From Amyelois transitella (taxonomy: Eukaryota > Arthropoda > Insecta > Lepidoptera > Pyralidae): a stretch of 64,000 bases of DNA. Of this stretch, positions 26,238 to 36,870 are shown in pieces. Location: positions 1,845,001 through 1,909,000 of the forward strand of contig NC_083514.1 of NCBI RefSeq assembly GCF_032362555.1, read 5' to 3'. Both the position numbers and the translations under genes were made by a program. How positions within the stretch are numbered: the stretch's first letter is position 1; each line of letters opens with the position of its first letter. The notes beneath the pieces were generated by a model. It saw only the letters and a program-made list of their open reading frames with translations, ran no database searches and was not told the origin of the DNA.

Positions 26238-26466
26238 CTAGCTGTCCCGGCAAACGTTGTTTTGCCATATAAATGACTTTTAAGTAATTTCTAGTTAAAA
26301 AAAAAATTTGTGTGGACAACCCTTAACACTTAGGGGTATGAAAAATAGATGTTAGCCGATTCTCAGACCTACTGAATATGCATGCAAAATTTGATTAAAA
26401 TCGGTAAAGCCGTTTCGGAGGAGTACGGAGACAAACATTGTGACACGAGAATTTTATATATAAGAT
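26238..26466 (-). mobile_element. Helitron-like repeat, variant 3
   Basis: ACTAGCTGTCCCGGCAAACG...ATTTTATATATAAGAT. It recurs at 32378-32560. The variant shares the ACTAGCTGT terminus with variant 2 but not its body. The mariner sits directly beside it. Confidence 0.55.
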
Positions 26467-26470
26467 ATAC

Positions 26471-27792
26471 TACTCTGTCAAGAAAGTAGCAGGAAAAGAT
26501 CAATAATACACAAACTGTTTGTTATTCATCCAAATTTATTTTATCACCTTCAAAATATGCTCCTTTAGAAACGATACACTTACGCCAACGAATAATCCAA
26601 TCATCAAAACATTTTTTAAACGCTGTTTCCGGAATTGAGGTCAGTTCTCGCCGCGAATTCTCTTTTATGTCTTCTACCGATTGAAAACGGGTGCCACGAA
26701 GTGGTAATTTGAGTTTAGGAAAAAGAAAAAAGTCGGCTGGAGCCATATCTGGTGAATATGGTGGTTGCTCGATGGTATTTGTTGAGTGTTTGGTTAAAAA
26801 TTCGTTCACAATGATGGCCTTGTGCGAAGGTGCATTATCATGGTGCAAAATCCAAGAATTTTCTTTCCACAAATCTGGCCTTTTTCGTCGGATTTGCTCT
26901 CTTAAACGCCGCATAACACTCAAATAATATTCCTTATTTACCGTTTGACCTTCCGGCAAGAATTCCGAGTGCACAACACCGCGATAGTCAAAGAAAACAG
27001 TCAACATGACTTTGACTTTTGAACGACTTTGACGTGGTTTTTTCGGTTTCGGTTCAGTTGGAAGGCGCCACTCCGAAGCTTGTTGACTAGTTTGCATGTC
27101 AAACTCGTAAACCCACGTCTCGTCACCAGTAACAATGCGTTTCATGAATGTTGGGTCGGAATTGACTCGTTCTAGCATGTCCTCAGCGACTCTCATGCGA
27201 TTGAGTTTTTGAAAAAAATTCAGGTCTTTTGGGACAAGCCGAGCGGCAACATGTTTCATACCCAAATTATTAGTTAAAATGGTACGGATCGACTCGTGAG
27301 ATACAGAAAGTTCGGTGGCTATCTCTCTCAAAGTTGAATGAGGATTTTCAGTCACTATTTCCTTCACTTTTGCGATGTTAACTTCAGTTGCAGACGTTGA
27401 TGGCCTACCAGAGCGAGGCAAATCTTCCATCACATCTCGACCGCTTTTGAACGCTTTGTACCACTCATAAGCACGAGTTTTTGATAAAGTCGATTCACCG
27501 TAAGCCTTCTGTAACATTTTCAGTGACTCCGAACACGATATTCCATTGGCAATGCAAAATTTAAGACAAACTCTTTGTTCGATGTTTTTATCCATTATGA
27601 AATTAGCAATACACACTAGATATGATATAACTAAAAATAGCACTGTATTTAATGTAAACAACAGATGCAACTCAAACTCCGCGCCAAAATGGAAAACAGT
27701 TGTGCCAATCTAACAACAACAAAAAAAACAAAAATTTGAATTTGGAACCATAAATAAATAATCCATTCCCGATACTTTTTTGACTGAATGTA
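26471..27792 (-). mobile_element. Mariner DNA transposon, complete with TIRs
   Basis: The ends are imperfect terminal inverted repeats: TACTCTGTCAAGAAAGTAGC on the left, and on the right (reverse complement) TACATTCAGTCAAAAAAGTA. About 20 of 26 aligned bases match when offset by a couple of positions. At ~1.3 kb it has the length usual for mariner. The right edge enters SINE-A sequence (GTAGACAACAGTCTTGAAAAG), so the element appears to have landed in or beside a SINE-A. TA dinucleotides flank both ends. Confidence 0.8.
26522..27595 (-). CDS. Mariner-family transposase, intact ORF
   Basis: 357 aa from ATG (MDKNIEQ..) to stop. The reading frame continues upstream, but this start gives the usual mariner N-terminus and length. 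Residues ~1-110 carry two helix-turn-helix regions (..RAYEWYKAFKSGR..., PSTSATEVN..). The catalytic triad is complete: TGDETWV, HHDNAPSH, and APADFF exactly 34 residues after the second Asp, i.e. the D,D34D signature that defines mariner. The linker motif usually WVPHEL reads RLVPKDL. It would cut and paste the flanking element at TA sites. There is no frameshift or stop, so the copy is young and possibly active, although its two TIRs differ. Confidence 0.93.
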   Translation of the reverse strand: MDKNIEQRVCLKFCIANGISCSESLKMLQKAYGESTLSKTRAYEWYKAFKSGRDVMEDLPRSGRPSTSATEVNIAKVKEIVTENPHSTLREIATELSVSHESIRTILTNNLGMKHVAARLVPKDLNFFQKLNRMRVAEDMLERVNSDPTFMKRIVTGDETWVYEFDMQTSQQASEWRLPTEPKPKKPRQSRSKVKVMLTVFFDYRGVVHSEFLPEGQTVNKEYYLSVMRRLREQIRRKRPDLWKENSWILHHDNAPSHKAIIVNEFLTKHSTNTIEQPPYSPDMAPADFFLFPKLKLPLRGTRFQSVEDIKENSRRELTSIPETAFKKCFDDWIIRWRKCIVSKGAYFEGDKINLDE

Positions 27793-27922
27793 TTGTAGAC
27801 AACAGTCTTGAAAAGACTGAAAGGCCGCGTTCAGCTGTATGGCATATGGCTGTATGGCATTGAGATTCAAATAGTGACAGGTTTTGAACGCATCGTCTAC
27901 AAGAAGAATACCATGTTTTTAA
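27787..27922 (-). repeat. SINE-A remnant beside the mariner
   Basis: GTAGACAACAGTCTTGAAAAG... to ..GACAGGTTTTGAACGCATCG. The tail side is missing exactly where the mariner ends. Confidence 0.7.
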
Positions 27923-28116
27923 ACGTTGCCTTTGTACATTCACGACTTCTTATATTTTATCGAGAAAAAGGCGGATTTAATTCTGGTGTTTCCATAATGT
28001 TGACCGTGATTAGTTTTGTTAGAACATATCATAATAAGTGCATCTAGTTTAGAGGATGGAACAATCATTTAAAGTAAGTACAAAAGAGATAATTTACTTG
28101 TCTTATATTTTTAAAC

Positions 28117-31100
28117 TAGCTGTGCCGGCGAATTCGTCCGCGTGGAATTGTTATATTGGGCATCACTGAAGCTCTCGAGGATGAATAAGTTCCCTCGTTT
28201 TTTTTCACATTTTCCATTATTTCTGCGCTCCTAATAGTTGCAGCGTGATGATAAATAGCCTAAAGCCTTCCTCGATAATAAGTCTATTAAACACAAAAAG
28301 AATTTTTCAATTCGAACCAGTAGTTCCTGAGATTAGCGCGTTCAAACAAACAAACATACTCTTCAGCTTTATAATATACATACATACATAAAATCACGCC
28401 TCTTTCCCGGAGGGGTAGGCAGAGACTACCTCTTTCCACTTGCCACGATCTCTGCATACTTCTTTCGCTTCGTCCACATTCATAACTCTCTTCATACAAG
28501 CTCGGCGGTTTCGGGTACTTTTGACCTGACCCTTTACCAGGACGTCCTTAATTTGATCAAGATACGTTCGTCTAGGTCTTCCCACTCCGACCTTTCCCTC
28601 CACACTCTCCTTGTATATCTGCTTAGTCAACCTGCTTTCATTCATCCTCTCCACATGACCGAACCATCTTAACATACCCTTTTCTATTCCTGTAACTACA
28701 TCTTCTTTCACATCACAACATTCCCTTATCACGCTGTTCCTTATCCTGTCACTCAATTTCACACCCATCATACTCCTTAACGCTCTCATTTCCACTGCAT
28801 TTATTCTGCTTTCATGCTTCTTTTGCCATACCCAACTTTCACTCCCATACATTAATGTCGGGACCAAAACGCCCCTGTGCACAGCCAATCGAGCCTTTTT
28901 GGATAGTTTCTGACTGCTCATAAAGGCATGCAAAGCTCCATTCACCATGTTCCCCGCGTTCACTCTCCTTTCAATATCACTATCATACTTGCCATCTGAT
29001 GTAAACTTTGATCCTAGATATACAAACTCTTTCACTTGCTCCACTTTTTCTCCTCCAATCAAAATATTACATGCTGTCATTTCTTTCTCCATTTCAAAAA
29101 CCAGTGTTTTAGTTTTACTTACGTTCACTTTCATTCCTTTCTCTTTTAAAGCTTCATGCATACAGTTTACCATCTCCTGTAACTCCTCCGCTGATGACGC
29201 CAGTATAACCTGATCGTCGGCATAGAGCAGACATTTGACGAGTAACTCATTCATCCTTAATCCACTTTTAGACTCTTTCAAATCTGTCAAACAGCTATCC
29301 ATAAATAGGTTGAACAGCCACGGTGACGCAACACATCCTTGCCTAACGCCTTTCTCAATCTTAAACCACTCAGTGTGCGCTCCGTTTATCCTGACACAAG
29401 CACTCGAATCCTCATATAAGGATTTCAGTGCTCGTATTAAGAGACTGCTCACCCCATGCATAGAAAGTGCTGACCACAATTCATTCCTCTCAACTCTGTC
29501 ATAGGCCTTTTCCAGATCTACGAATGTGCAATAGACTTTTTGACTCTTGGCCAAAAACTTTTCGGCTATGCACCGCAAGGAAAAGACCTGATCAGTACAT
29601 CCCATTCCCTTTCGAAATCCCGCTTGAGCATCCCATATTTTGTCATCAGTTTCATTCCTGACTCTATTAATCAATACCTTAGCATACAATTTGCCGACGA
29701 CGCTAAGCAGGCTTATACCACGATAATTTTTGCAGTCCAGCTGTGACCCTTTTCCTTTGTAAAGTGGCACGATAACAGCCTTACACCAATCTTTTGGTAC
29801 TCGGCCGCTTCTCCAACACAAATTGAAAAGGCAGTACAACTGACTAGCTACTACGCCTTTTCCTGCTTTAAGCATCTCGACCGACACTCTATCACACCCA
29901 GCAGCCTTTCCCGCTTTCATACTCTTAAGTGCTTCCACAATTTCGAACATTTCAATTTCGCCTTCCATCTCATTCTCTTTTTCTTCGCTATAGCAGAAAT
30001 CTTTCTTATTTCCTTCCTTTTTTTCAAATAAACTTTCAAAATAGTCCTTCCATATCTTTAGTACACATTCTTCTCCTTTCACAACGCTACCATCCTGGCA
30101 TCTGATCCTAGTCAGCTCTCTGGTTATAGTATTTCCTCGGGCTGACCTTACGGATTTCCAGAATACTTTCAGATTTGACTGAAAGTCTTCTGATAGCCTT
30201 TTATCAAAATCCTCTTTATACTCTTCTTTCTTTCTAATCACAGCTTTCTTAACCAAATCTTTCATTTTCTTATATTCCTTACGTGCTTCATTCACATCTT
30301 CATCTATAACCTCTTGCATTCTTAAGTTAGCTTTTGCTGCTAACAAATCCAGCCATGCTTTCTTCTTTAATCGCACAAGTTCTTGCACATCTTTACTCAT
30401 CCACGCATTTTTGTGATTTTTTCCTTTCCTTCTTCTACTTACACCACACACTTCAACAGCTACTTTCACAATTCTTTCTTTAAATTCCTTCCATCCATCT
30501 TCAATATCGCTCATTTCCTCTAAATCTTCAAATTCATCCTTCAGTCTATTAATATACTTCTTACCTACATCCATATCTTGCAAATTTTCTACTTTTACTC
30601 TTTCCAAAGCGCTGGTTTGCTCCATTACCCTGTGCCGCCAGCGATTGAAGATACCCCTTATCCGGGATATCACCAGTAAATGGTCCGAGTCAATGCCAGC
30701 ACCGCGATATGCACGGGTATCCAGCACTTTGTTCTTCAATCTTTCATCTACAATCACAAAGTCTATCATACTTTTTAAAATACCTTCCACTCTTGTGTAG
30801 GTGTGGATCTCTTTATGTTGAAACATTGAGTTCGACACAAAAAGATCCCACTCTAGACAAATTTCTAATACACTTCTTCCATTATCATTCACCTTTTCGT
30901 CACCAAACGCACCAAGCACCTTTTCATATCCATCACGCTTTACACCCACCCATCCATTAAAATCACCTAACATAATAATCTTCTCATTTGGCTTGGTAAC
31001 TTTCAATACTTCTCTTACACTATTCCAGAACTCCTCGTTTTCGCTTTTTGCTGATGTTGTACCCCTCGAACCCACATCCCAAGGTGCATAAACACCTAGA

Positions 31101-31229
31101 ACGAAGATCCGAGTGATTCCAACTTTCAGCCTAATCCATAGAAGACGAGGGCTGACACACTCATACTCATTCACGCACTCAGCCATTCGTGCAGAAAGAA
31201 TTAGACCTTTATAATATTAGTATAGATAT
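28117..31229 (-). mobile_element. Helitron-like element (variant 2) split by an RTE LINE
   Basis: 28117-28376 matches 6551-6820, and the last ~20 bp (ATTAGTATAGAT) resume at about 31218. The LINE between them is bounded by an 11-bp direct repeat CTTTATAATAT (about 28367-28377 and 31207-31217), its target-site duplication. Confidence 0.8.
28394..31186 (-). CDS. RTE-type LINE polyprotein, 5'-truncated but otherwise open (930 codons)
   Basis: Partial apurinic-type endonuclease (LGDFNGWVG, SMIDFVIVD, GIDSDHLLVISRI), a charged linker, and a reverse transcriptase with KNYRGISLL, FVDLEKAYDRV (~residue 553), GVRQGCVASPWLFN and YADD (~655). It then has the long RTE-type C-terminal region (..YGSESWVWQKKHESRINAVE..., RWFGHVERM). 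The frame is open up to the truncation point (GLILSAR precedes the Met), so the Met is internal and the first ~90 residues of the endonuclease are missing. The 3' UTR is only a few bases followed by (TATG)n, typical of RTE elements. It is a 5'-truncated insertion, dead as an element although the RT frame is unbroken. Confidence 0.92.
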   Translation of the reverse strand: MAECVNEYECVSPRLLWIRLKVGITRIFVLGVYAPWDVGSRGTTSAKSENEEFWNSVREVLKVTKPNEKIIMLGDFNGWVGVKRDGYEKVLGAFGDEKVNDNGRSVLEICLEWDLFVSNSMFQHKEIHTYTRVEGILKSMIDFVIVDERLKNKVLDTRAYRGAGIDSDHLLVISRIRGIFNRWRHRVMEQTSALERVKVENLQDMDVGKKYINRLKDEFEDLEEMSDIEDGWKEFKERIVKVAVEVCGVSRRRKGKNHKNAWMSKDVQELVRLKKKAWLDLLAAKANLRMQEVIDEDVNEARKEYKKMKDLVKKAVIRKKEEYKEDFDKRLSEDFQSNLKVFWKSVRSARGNTITRELTRIRCQDGSVVKGEECVLKIWKDYFESLFEKKEGNKKDFCYSEEKENEMEGEIEMFEIVEALKSMKAGKAAGCDRVSVEMLKAGKGVVASQLYCLFNLCWRSGRVPKDWCKAVIVPLYKGKGSQLDCKNYRGISLLSVVGKLYAKVLINRVRNETDDKIWDAQAGFRKGMGCTDQVFSLRCIAEKFLAKSQKVYCTFVDLEKAYDRVERNELWSALSMHGVSSLLIRALKSLYEDSSACVRINGAHTEWFKIEKGVRQGCVASPWLFNLFMDSCLTDLKESKSGLRMNELLVKCLLYADDQVILASSAEELQEMVNCMHEALKEKGMKVNVSKTKTLVFEMEKEMTACNILIGGEKVEQVKEFVYLGSKFTSDGKYDSDIERRVNAGNMVNGALHAFMSSQKLSKKARLAVHRGVLVPTLMYGSESWVWQKKHESRINAVEMRALRSMMGVKLSDRIRNSVIRECCDVKEDVVTGIEKGMLRWFGHVERMNESRLTKQIYKESVEGKVGVGRPRRTYLDQIKDVLVKGQVKSTRNRRACMKRVMNVDEAKEVCRDRGKWKEVVSAYPSGKEA

Positions 31230-31553
31230 TCCATTTACTGTTGACTTTACTACGCCTATCTCACTACACAAATAACTACGTTCACAAACCACACCTATAT
31301 ACATATTTCACAGCATCAACTGTACAATTTACAATTACAGAAATAACTCACTAATCATGTCCAGTCTAGTGTATAATAGAGGTCGTGGCCTCATGTCTAA
31401 ATATAGGCTGGGTCGGTCAGTTTGTATACTGTCCACGATGATATACAGGGGCTGTGACAAGGGAAGTTGGGGTGCACCCTACAGGGGCATGCGAAACGAA
31501 ACGTGTTTGAAAATAAGGGGATGCTGAGATACGGCGTCTGACTTCGAGATCCG

Positions 31554-31813
31554 CGCCGTGTGGTTCCCGGCACCAATACAAAAAAGAATAGGACCACTCC
31601 ATCTCTTTCCCATGGATGTCGTAAAAGGCGACTAAGGGATAGGCTTATAAACATGGGATTCTTTTTTAGGCGATGGGCTAGCAACCTGTCACTATTTGAA
31701 TCTCAATTCTATCATTAAGCCAAATAGCTATGAACGTGGCCATTCAGTGTATTCGAGACTGTTGGCTCTGTCTACTCCGCAAGGGATAAATACGTGACCA
31801 TATGTATGTATGT
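31554..31813 (+). repeat. SINE-A, full length with 12-bp target-site duplication
   Basis: Complete forward copy. ACTTCGAGATCC stands immediately before the head region (31541-31552) and again after the TATG tail (31814-31825). This direct repeat shows insertion by target-primed reverse transcription. Confidence 0.95.
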
Positions 31814-32377
31814 ACTTCGAGATCCAGTTTGGTAGAAAATGTTATTACTGGCGTTTGTCCGGGAGTTTGTTCCTGCGAGAAACACTGCGAATATCCTTAA
31901 GTAAGTACTTGTCTTAGGTACGTTATTAGATCATCTGTTGTCATATTTAGAATCAGATTAATGGTTACGGCTGTATTGTCAGTTTAAAGATAATACTTAA
32001 TTAATAAGTTGTAGTTACTCTACGTACTTAGATGAACGTCTCTAAAAGGCTTACTTTAAGTTACGTCACAATATTTATTTATTCTGCAAGCACCCTATAT
32101 ACAAATACAGTGGTACCTACATCAGCCGATTAACTAATTAACTGAGCAGTCGATCAACGTTTTATCTAATTAATGACGTCACGAGCCTATTTTGGCAGCT
32201 ATGATATACCGATATATCTTTTTGGTACCTATTATACTATTTCGCATGGATAGATTAAATAAGTATAGATACGTAATAAATCACGCGAACACTATTGATC
32301 CGATTTGTATGCAAAGTTTTCTCAGATATGTAGGTACCTATGGCATGAACTTCTTATTTAAAAATTTCATATACAAA

Positions 32378-32560
32378 CTAGCTGTCCCGGCAAACGTTGT
32401 TTTGCCATATAAATATTTTGTAAGTAATTTATAGTTAAAAAAACTGTTAAGGGTGGACAAGTCTTATCACTAAGGGGAATGAAAAATAGATGTTGGCCGA
32501 ATCTTAGACCTAATCAATATGCTCACAAAATTTCATGAGAATCGGTCCAGCCGTATATCC
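32378..32560 (-). mobile_element. Helitron-like repeat, variant 3, truncated
   Basis: ACTAGCTGTCCCGGCAAACG... as at 26238, truncated after AATCGGTCCAGCCG. Confidence 0.55.
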
Positions 32561-35500
32561 ATCCGATGACTGTTTCTCCCGTTGAAAAGGCAAGTGCTAA
32601 CCATTATTGCTTCACTCCCGTCAAATGCACTAATCAGCCGTCATATTGGTACGCAAATCTCGCGTTCATTAGGCCGCGTGCGCACTAATTGTAGCTATTT
32701 ATAACGCCTCTAATGTCAGGTTGACCTGAATCTGTACAATAGATACTTTGTGCTCATTATTGAGATAGTAAAAGATGTGTGCGGGAGTGTGTTGCCAATT
32801 TCCATACGGAAATTATGAGAGCATCAAGTTATGTTACCGGCCGGTAGGTAGATGGCAAATATTGTCCTTTTTCACAGTTCCGGTAAAATAAAAGCAAATG
32901 ACAATACAAAAAATATTAACTAAATTAATCAGAGATCTTCTAACATATACCTACTTAGGTAAAAGAACAAATGAATGAATGACTAACATATGAACGCACA
33001 GCTGAATCCGCTGGGTCCAGAGATTTGAAATTTTGCGTGTGAGTTCTTTATAAGGTCAAGGAGTGAACCAAGAGAGGATTTGCCAAAATTCCCGCGGGAA
33101 CGGTGATTTTTAGTTTTAAGCGGGCGGAGACACGCGCGTCCTCTTTTAATTTAATAAAAGTAAAATGACGACACGATCAAAATCAACGAAATCAAAACAA
33201 CCAAATACATATTTTAAAAGTATACTGCCGTGGGCATAAGCAATAAAGGACAAATTATACTCAAGTCACAAGGTGAACAGGACTATCTAGGAAGTTGAAA
33301 TAGGCACCATATGCCACGGTAGATGTGTTGCTACTATAACCTAGGTACTTACTTATTGCTTTACTGACACTAGTTTTGATCCTGTCACTATAAACACTCA
33401 TTACATTTATCTAACTGACATAATATACGAATGAGTACTATGTACTTACCTACTCACTATACGTATTTTATTCAGTCCCATAGACACGTTGCCGCCGAAA
33501 ACTTTGTCTATGTTTTATATAGCATGAAAACATGCATGTAAATACTTTACGATAGGTTCAGATGAATAAAATCGTGAATTCTTCAGCTTTAATGTTGTCA
33601 AACTTATTTGAAATGTACATAATCAAATAGTCATCTTTCAGCGCGGTTACGTTTACAAAGATGTTCAGAATGTTTTTTTTTTCACAGTTGGGAGTGATTT
33701 GCAGATTTGCTTGCGATATTTCCCTCACCGTAAGATCATTGGTTTGCCTACGGTTTAGGTTCCTTTTATCATTATTCTGGAGGTTTATCTTCTCTCTGGA
33801 GGGGAGCCCAAGGTGCGACTGTGGAAACTCAGTTATTCAACCGTTGACTCTTCCAATGTTAGTGACAATATTATACAAGAGAAAACTCATTGACTAAATT
33901 ACCCATTAACGCTCAACCCACACCACTGTGTGGTTTAGAGGTGTAGGTACTTACTTACGAAGCGAGGAATTCCCGAAATTTTCGCGGTTAAAGAAATTAT
34001 CGGGTTTTTCCATTTACGCGAGCGGAGTTGCGGACAGTAGCTAGTATTCTATTAATCCTACGATCAGTCATCTGATGATAAACGGATGACAATAATGTCT
34101 TAATGTGCCCACGCGCGGGCGCAAGTCGGCTAAATGGGGCCATAGAAAACTATTTGCGCCGAGAGTCGGCCATTGTGAATTTGTGATATGATTGGCGATT
34201 GTCTTTAGCGGGCTAGTTCTCTTTTTAAGCTTGCGTTTTGTCTCTGGAATCAAGGCGCAAATTCGACTAGAGCTGGCATTGAATTGTAATATACATATGT
34301 ATTCTGTGAGTGCAAGCAATGTAAAACAGTGTATCTGCTTCTTCACGTGCAGATTGTAAAAGTTAACCAAGGGAAAAGATTACAAAAAATTGGATTCCTA
34401 AATGGGATAAGTCCGCAAATGTACTTACTTACTTTAATTTTATTTTGTGTGATTTATTGTAACTTTTCATGTAAAAAATGTTACAAACAAATATATCTAT
34501 AGCAACAACAAGTGCAACATAGAATATTCATCTTCACAGTTAAACCACTAAACCGATCTGCATGAAATTTTGTAAACATATAGGTAGTGTGGACTACGGA
34601 GAAGGACATGTTTTGAAGTTTTTATATATAAAATTATATGATTCCTTTATTTTACCAACACAATATTTTATTTTACATCCCGGCTAAATTACCTAAGCTC
34701 GTACAGAATTTGCGAAAGTCCTGTATTCTTGTATAGATGGCGCTAAATACACGCAAACCTGCGCGACAAATCTTATAGTTACCAACATAAATTAGAATGT
34801 GGTGGAGGTACGAAATGTACCAAGGTTCCCATAATTAGGTTCTTAACCTATTTGTGTGATTAATTAGACGATATCAAATATTTTCTTTATTGCCTTCGCG
34901 ATAATTTAACGAAAACATTTTATTAACACGTCGATAACATTTGACTCTTAAGTGATAAAATGAGCGAAATAGCACCAGTGCGCTAAATTCTTGGATATTG
35001 CAAATAATGGTGACTGTCCGGTCTTTAAAAAATTAAAAGTACATATCTACCTAATCATTTAATTTAATTAGTTAAATATTTAAAATAAATACCCTAAGCA
35101 AAAAAAATATATATAGTTATTTTTTATGCTTATTAATTACCTTCTTTAGTTTATCATTTTAAATGTATGTTTGGTTGACTGAAATTATTCAAAATTTTAC
35201 AACACAAAATTAGCTACACATGTACGCATATTATATAATACAATAATAAAAAAGGACATAGGTAGGTAGGTATTTTTAATTAAAAGAAAGCGGGACACCG
35301 TTCAAAGCTTAAATAGGTAAGTAATAATTACGAAGCATATACCTATAGTATATTACAATAAATACGGTAGTATAATTCATTAGTTCTAAAACAAAAACCT
35401 TGAAAAAACATTTTTTAACCCTGCAACTGCATAGATGTTCCACTGGTGGCCGAAAAGGCACGTGACGGGGAAACCTGTGCGCGCGCAACAGCGTTTAGGT

Positions 35501-36251
35501 ACTATGTCCGATAAAAAGGGAAGGATCATTTTTTGTATGCCTTAAATGCATTTCGACAAAATAGTTATTTTTACGAAATATTTTTTTCAGTTTTCTAGGT
35601 TTCAAACTATTTTATATGTATTTGAACTATTACCAATTAGGTAAGTATACGAAACGTTTTAAAGATTCTTACGATATTTATTTTTATAGATTTAATACTA
35701 TTCCCTCTTTTGTAGTACCTATTGGAAGGGCCACAGGCCAACGCACCTTTCTTACGAATGTTTAGGGAACCGTGACGACCTTGGTTTTAAGTTGAAACCA
35801 TTGTTAAAACTAAAATATGTAAATTGATGCTCTAGACATCTGACATAGAAAAAGATAAGAGTTCACTGAAGTAAAATATGTAATAAAGACTAACTAGGAA
35901 ATAGTGTAAGTACTTAAGATTTCGACAGTACTTTTTAGGTATATAGGTACTTGATCGAAGAGGTATTTTATAAAACCGTGACCTTATTTTTAATAAATAT
36001 AAACAGTTCTTTTTAATATGTACATACTGTATAAACCCAAAGTAAATCATGAACCTAAAAATTAACGTTATTTTCGTTTGTTTGTATGTAAGTGCCTACT
36101 TTTATATTATTAGGTAATGGTAACTAGGAACTCTAGCTAATAAACTATAAAAAAAAAACAAAAAAATGACTAGGAGATATTGCGGGTAGCTAATAAAATT
36201 TATGTTTATGTTTTATTATTTTTAAATAAAATGTCATTTTGCATCACTAAA

Positions 36252-36323
36252 TAGACAAGTAGGTATACCTACAATAAAAATATCTGGACAGATATTTTTA
36301 TTGTAGGTATACCTACTTGTCTA
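36252..36323. repeat. Perfect 35-bp inverted repeat, 2-bp spacer
   Basis: The left arm TAGACAAGTAGGTATACCTA... ends ..ATATCTG. After GA the exact reverse complement follows for 35 bases. The arms contain the smaller palindrome AGGTATACCT. Confidence 0.95.
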
Positions 36324-36679
36324 ACTAGACAGTTACCTACCCTATTGCATGTTATGCCTACCAACGTATTTGAAAAAGTTTAAAAAAAAGTTATTAATAG
36401 TAAGGTAGGTAGATAGGCATTAACTTACTGTAGTGACACGAGTTAGGTTAGGTAAGTATATAATATTAAGGTATTCTTGTGAATGCACATTTAAAAAATA
36501 TAAACAAAAAACTACAATGTTTAAGTTTCAAACTAAAAGTATATATCATTGACATTTTAATTTTAAATTACCACAAAATTATCAAACTTACCAAATAAAA
36601 TTCAAATAGCGTTCCAGAAAAAAAAACAACAAAACTTTGTCACTTCACGTTGTGCACAGATAATAACCTCTAATAATAA

Positions 36680-36870
36680 TTTGGGCGCGCTGTCAGGCAG
36701 CTGCGTCGCGCGGGGTTTCTCGCGCCACTGTCTTTGGGCCGTGTATGGAGCCCCCGAGCCAAGAGCCCCACCGGATGATAGTCGCGTGCATCGTTGCAAT
36801 GCCGCTCCCCTGTGCGTTGTGATGCATTGAAATTAAATTGTCCGTCAATAAGCACATGGAACGCAGAGAA
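36680..36870. other. GC-rich patch in AT-rich DNA
   Basis: Contains GGGCGCGCTGTCAGGCAGC, GCGTCGCGCGGGG and TGGAGCCCCCGAGCC. It could be a promoter or first non-coding exon of an unseen transcript. No convincing coding frame or splice pair was found. Confidence 0.3.

Noticed and set aside
28947..29213. Plus-strand frames opposite the LINE ORF
   Set aside because: They are antisense shadows of the reverse transcriptase coding region.
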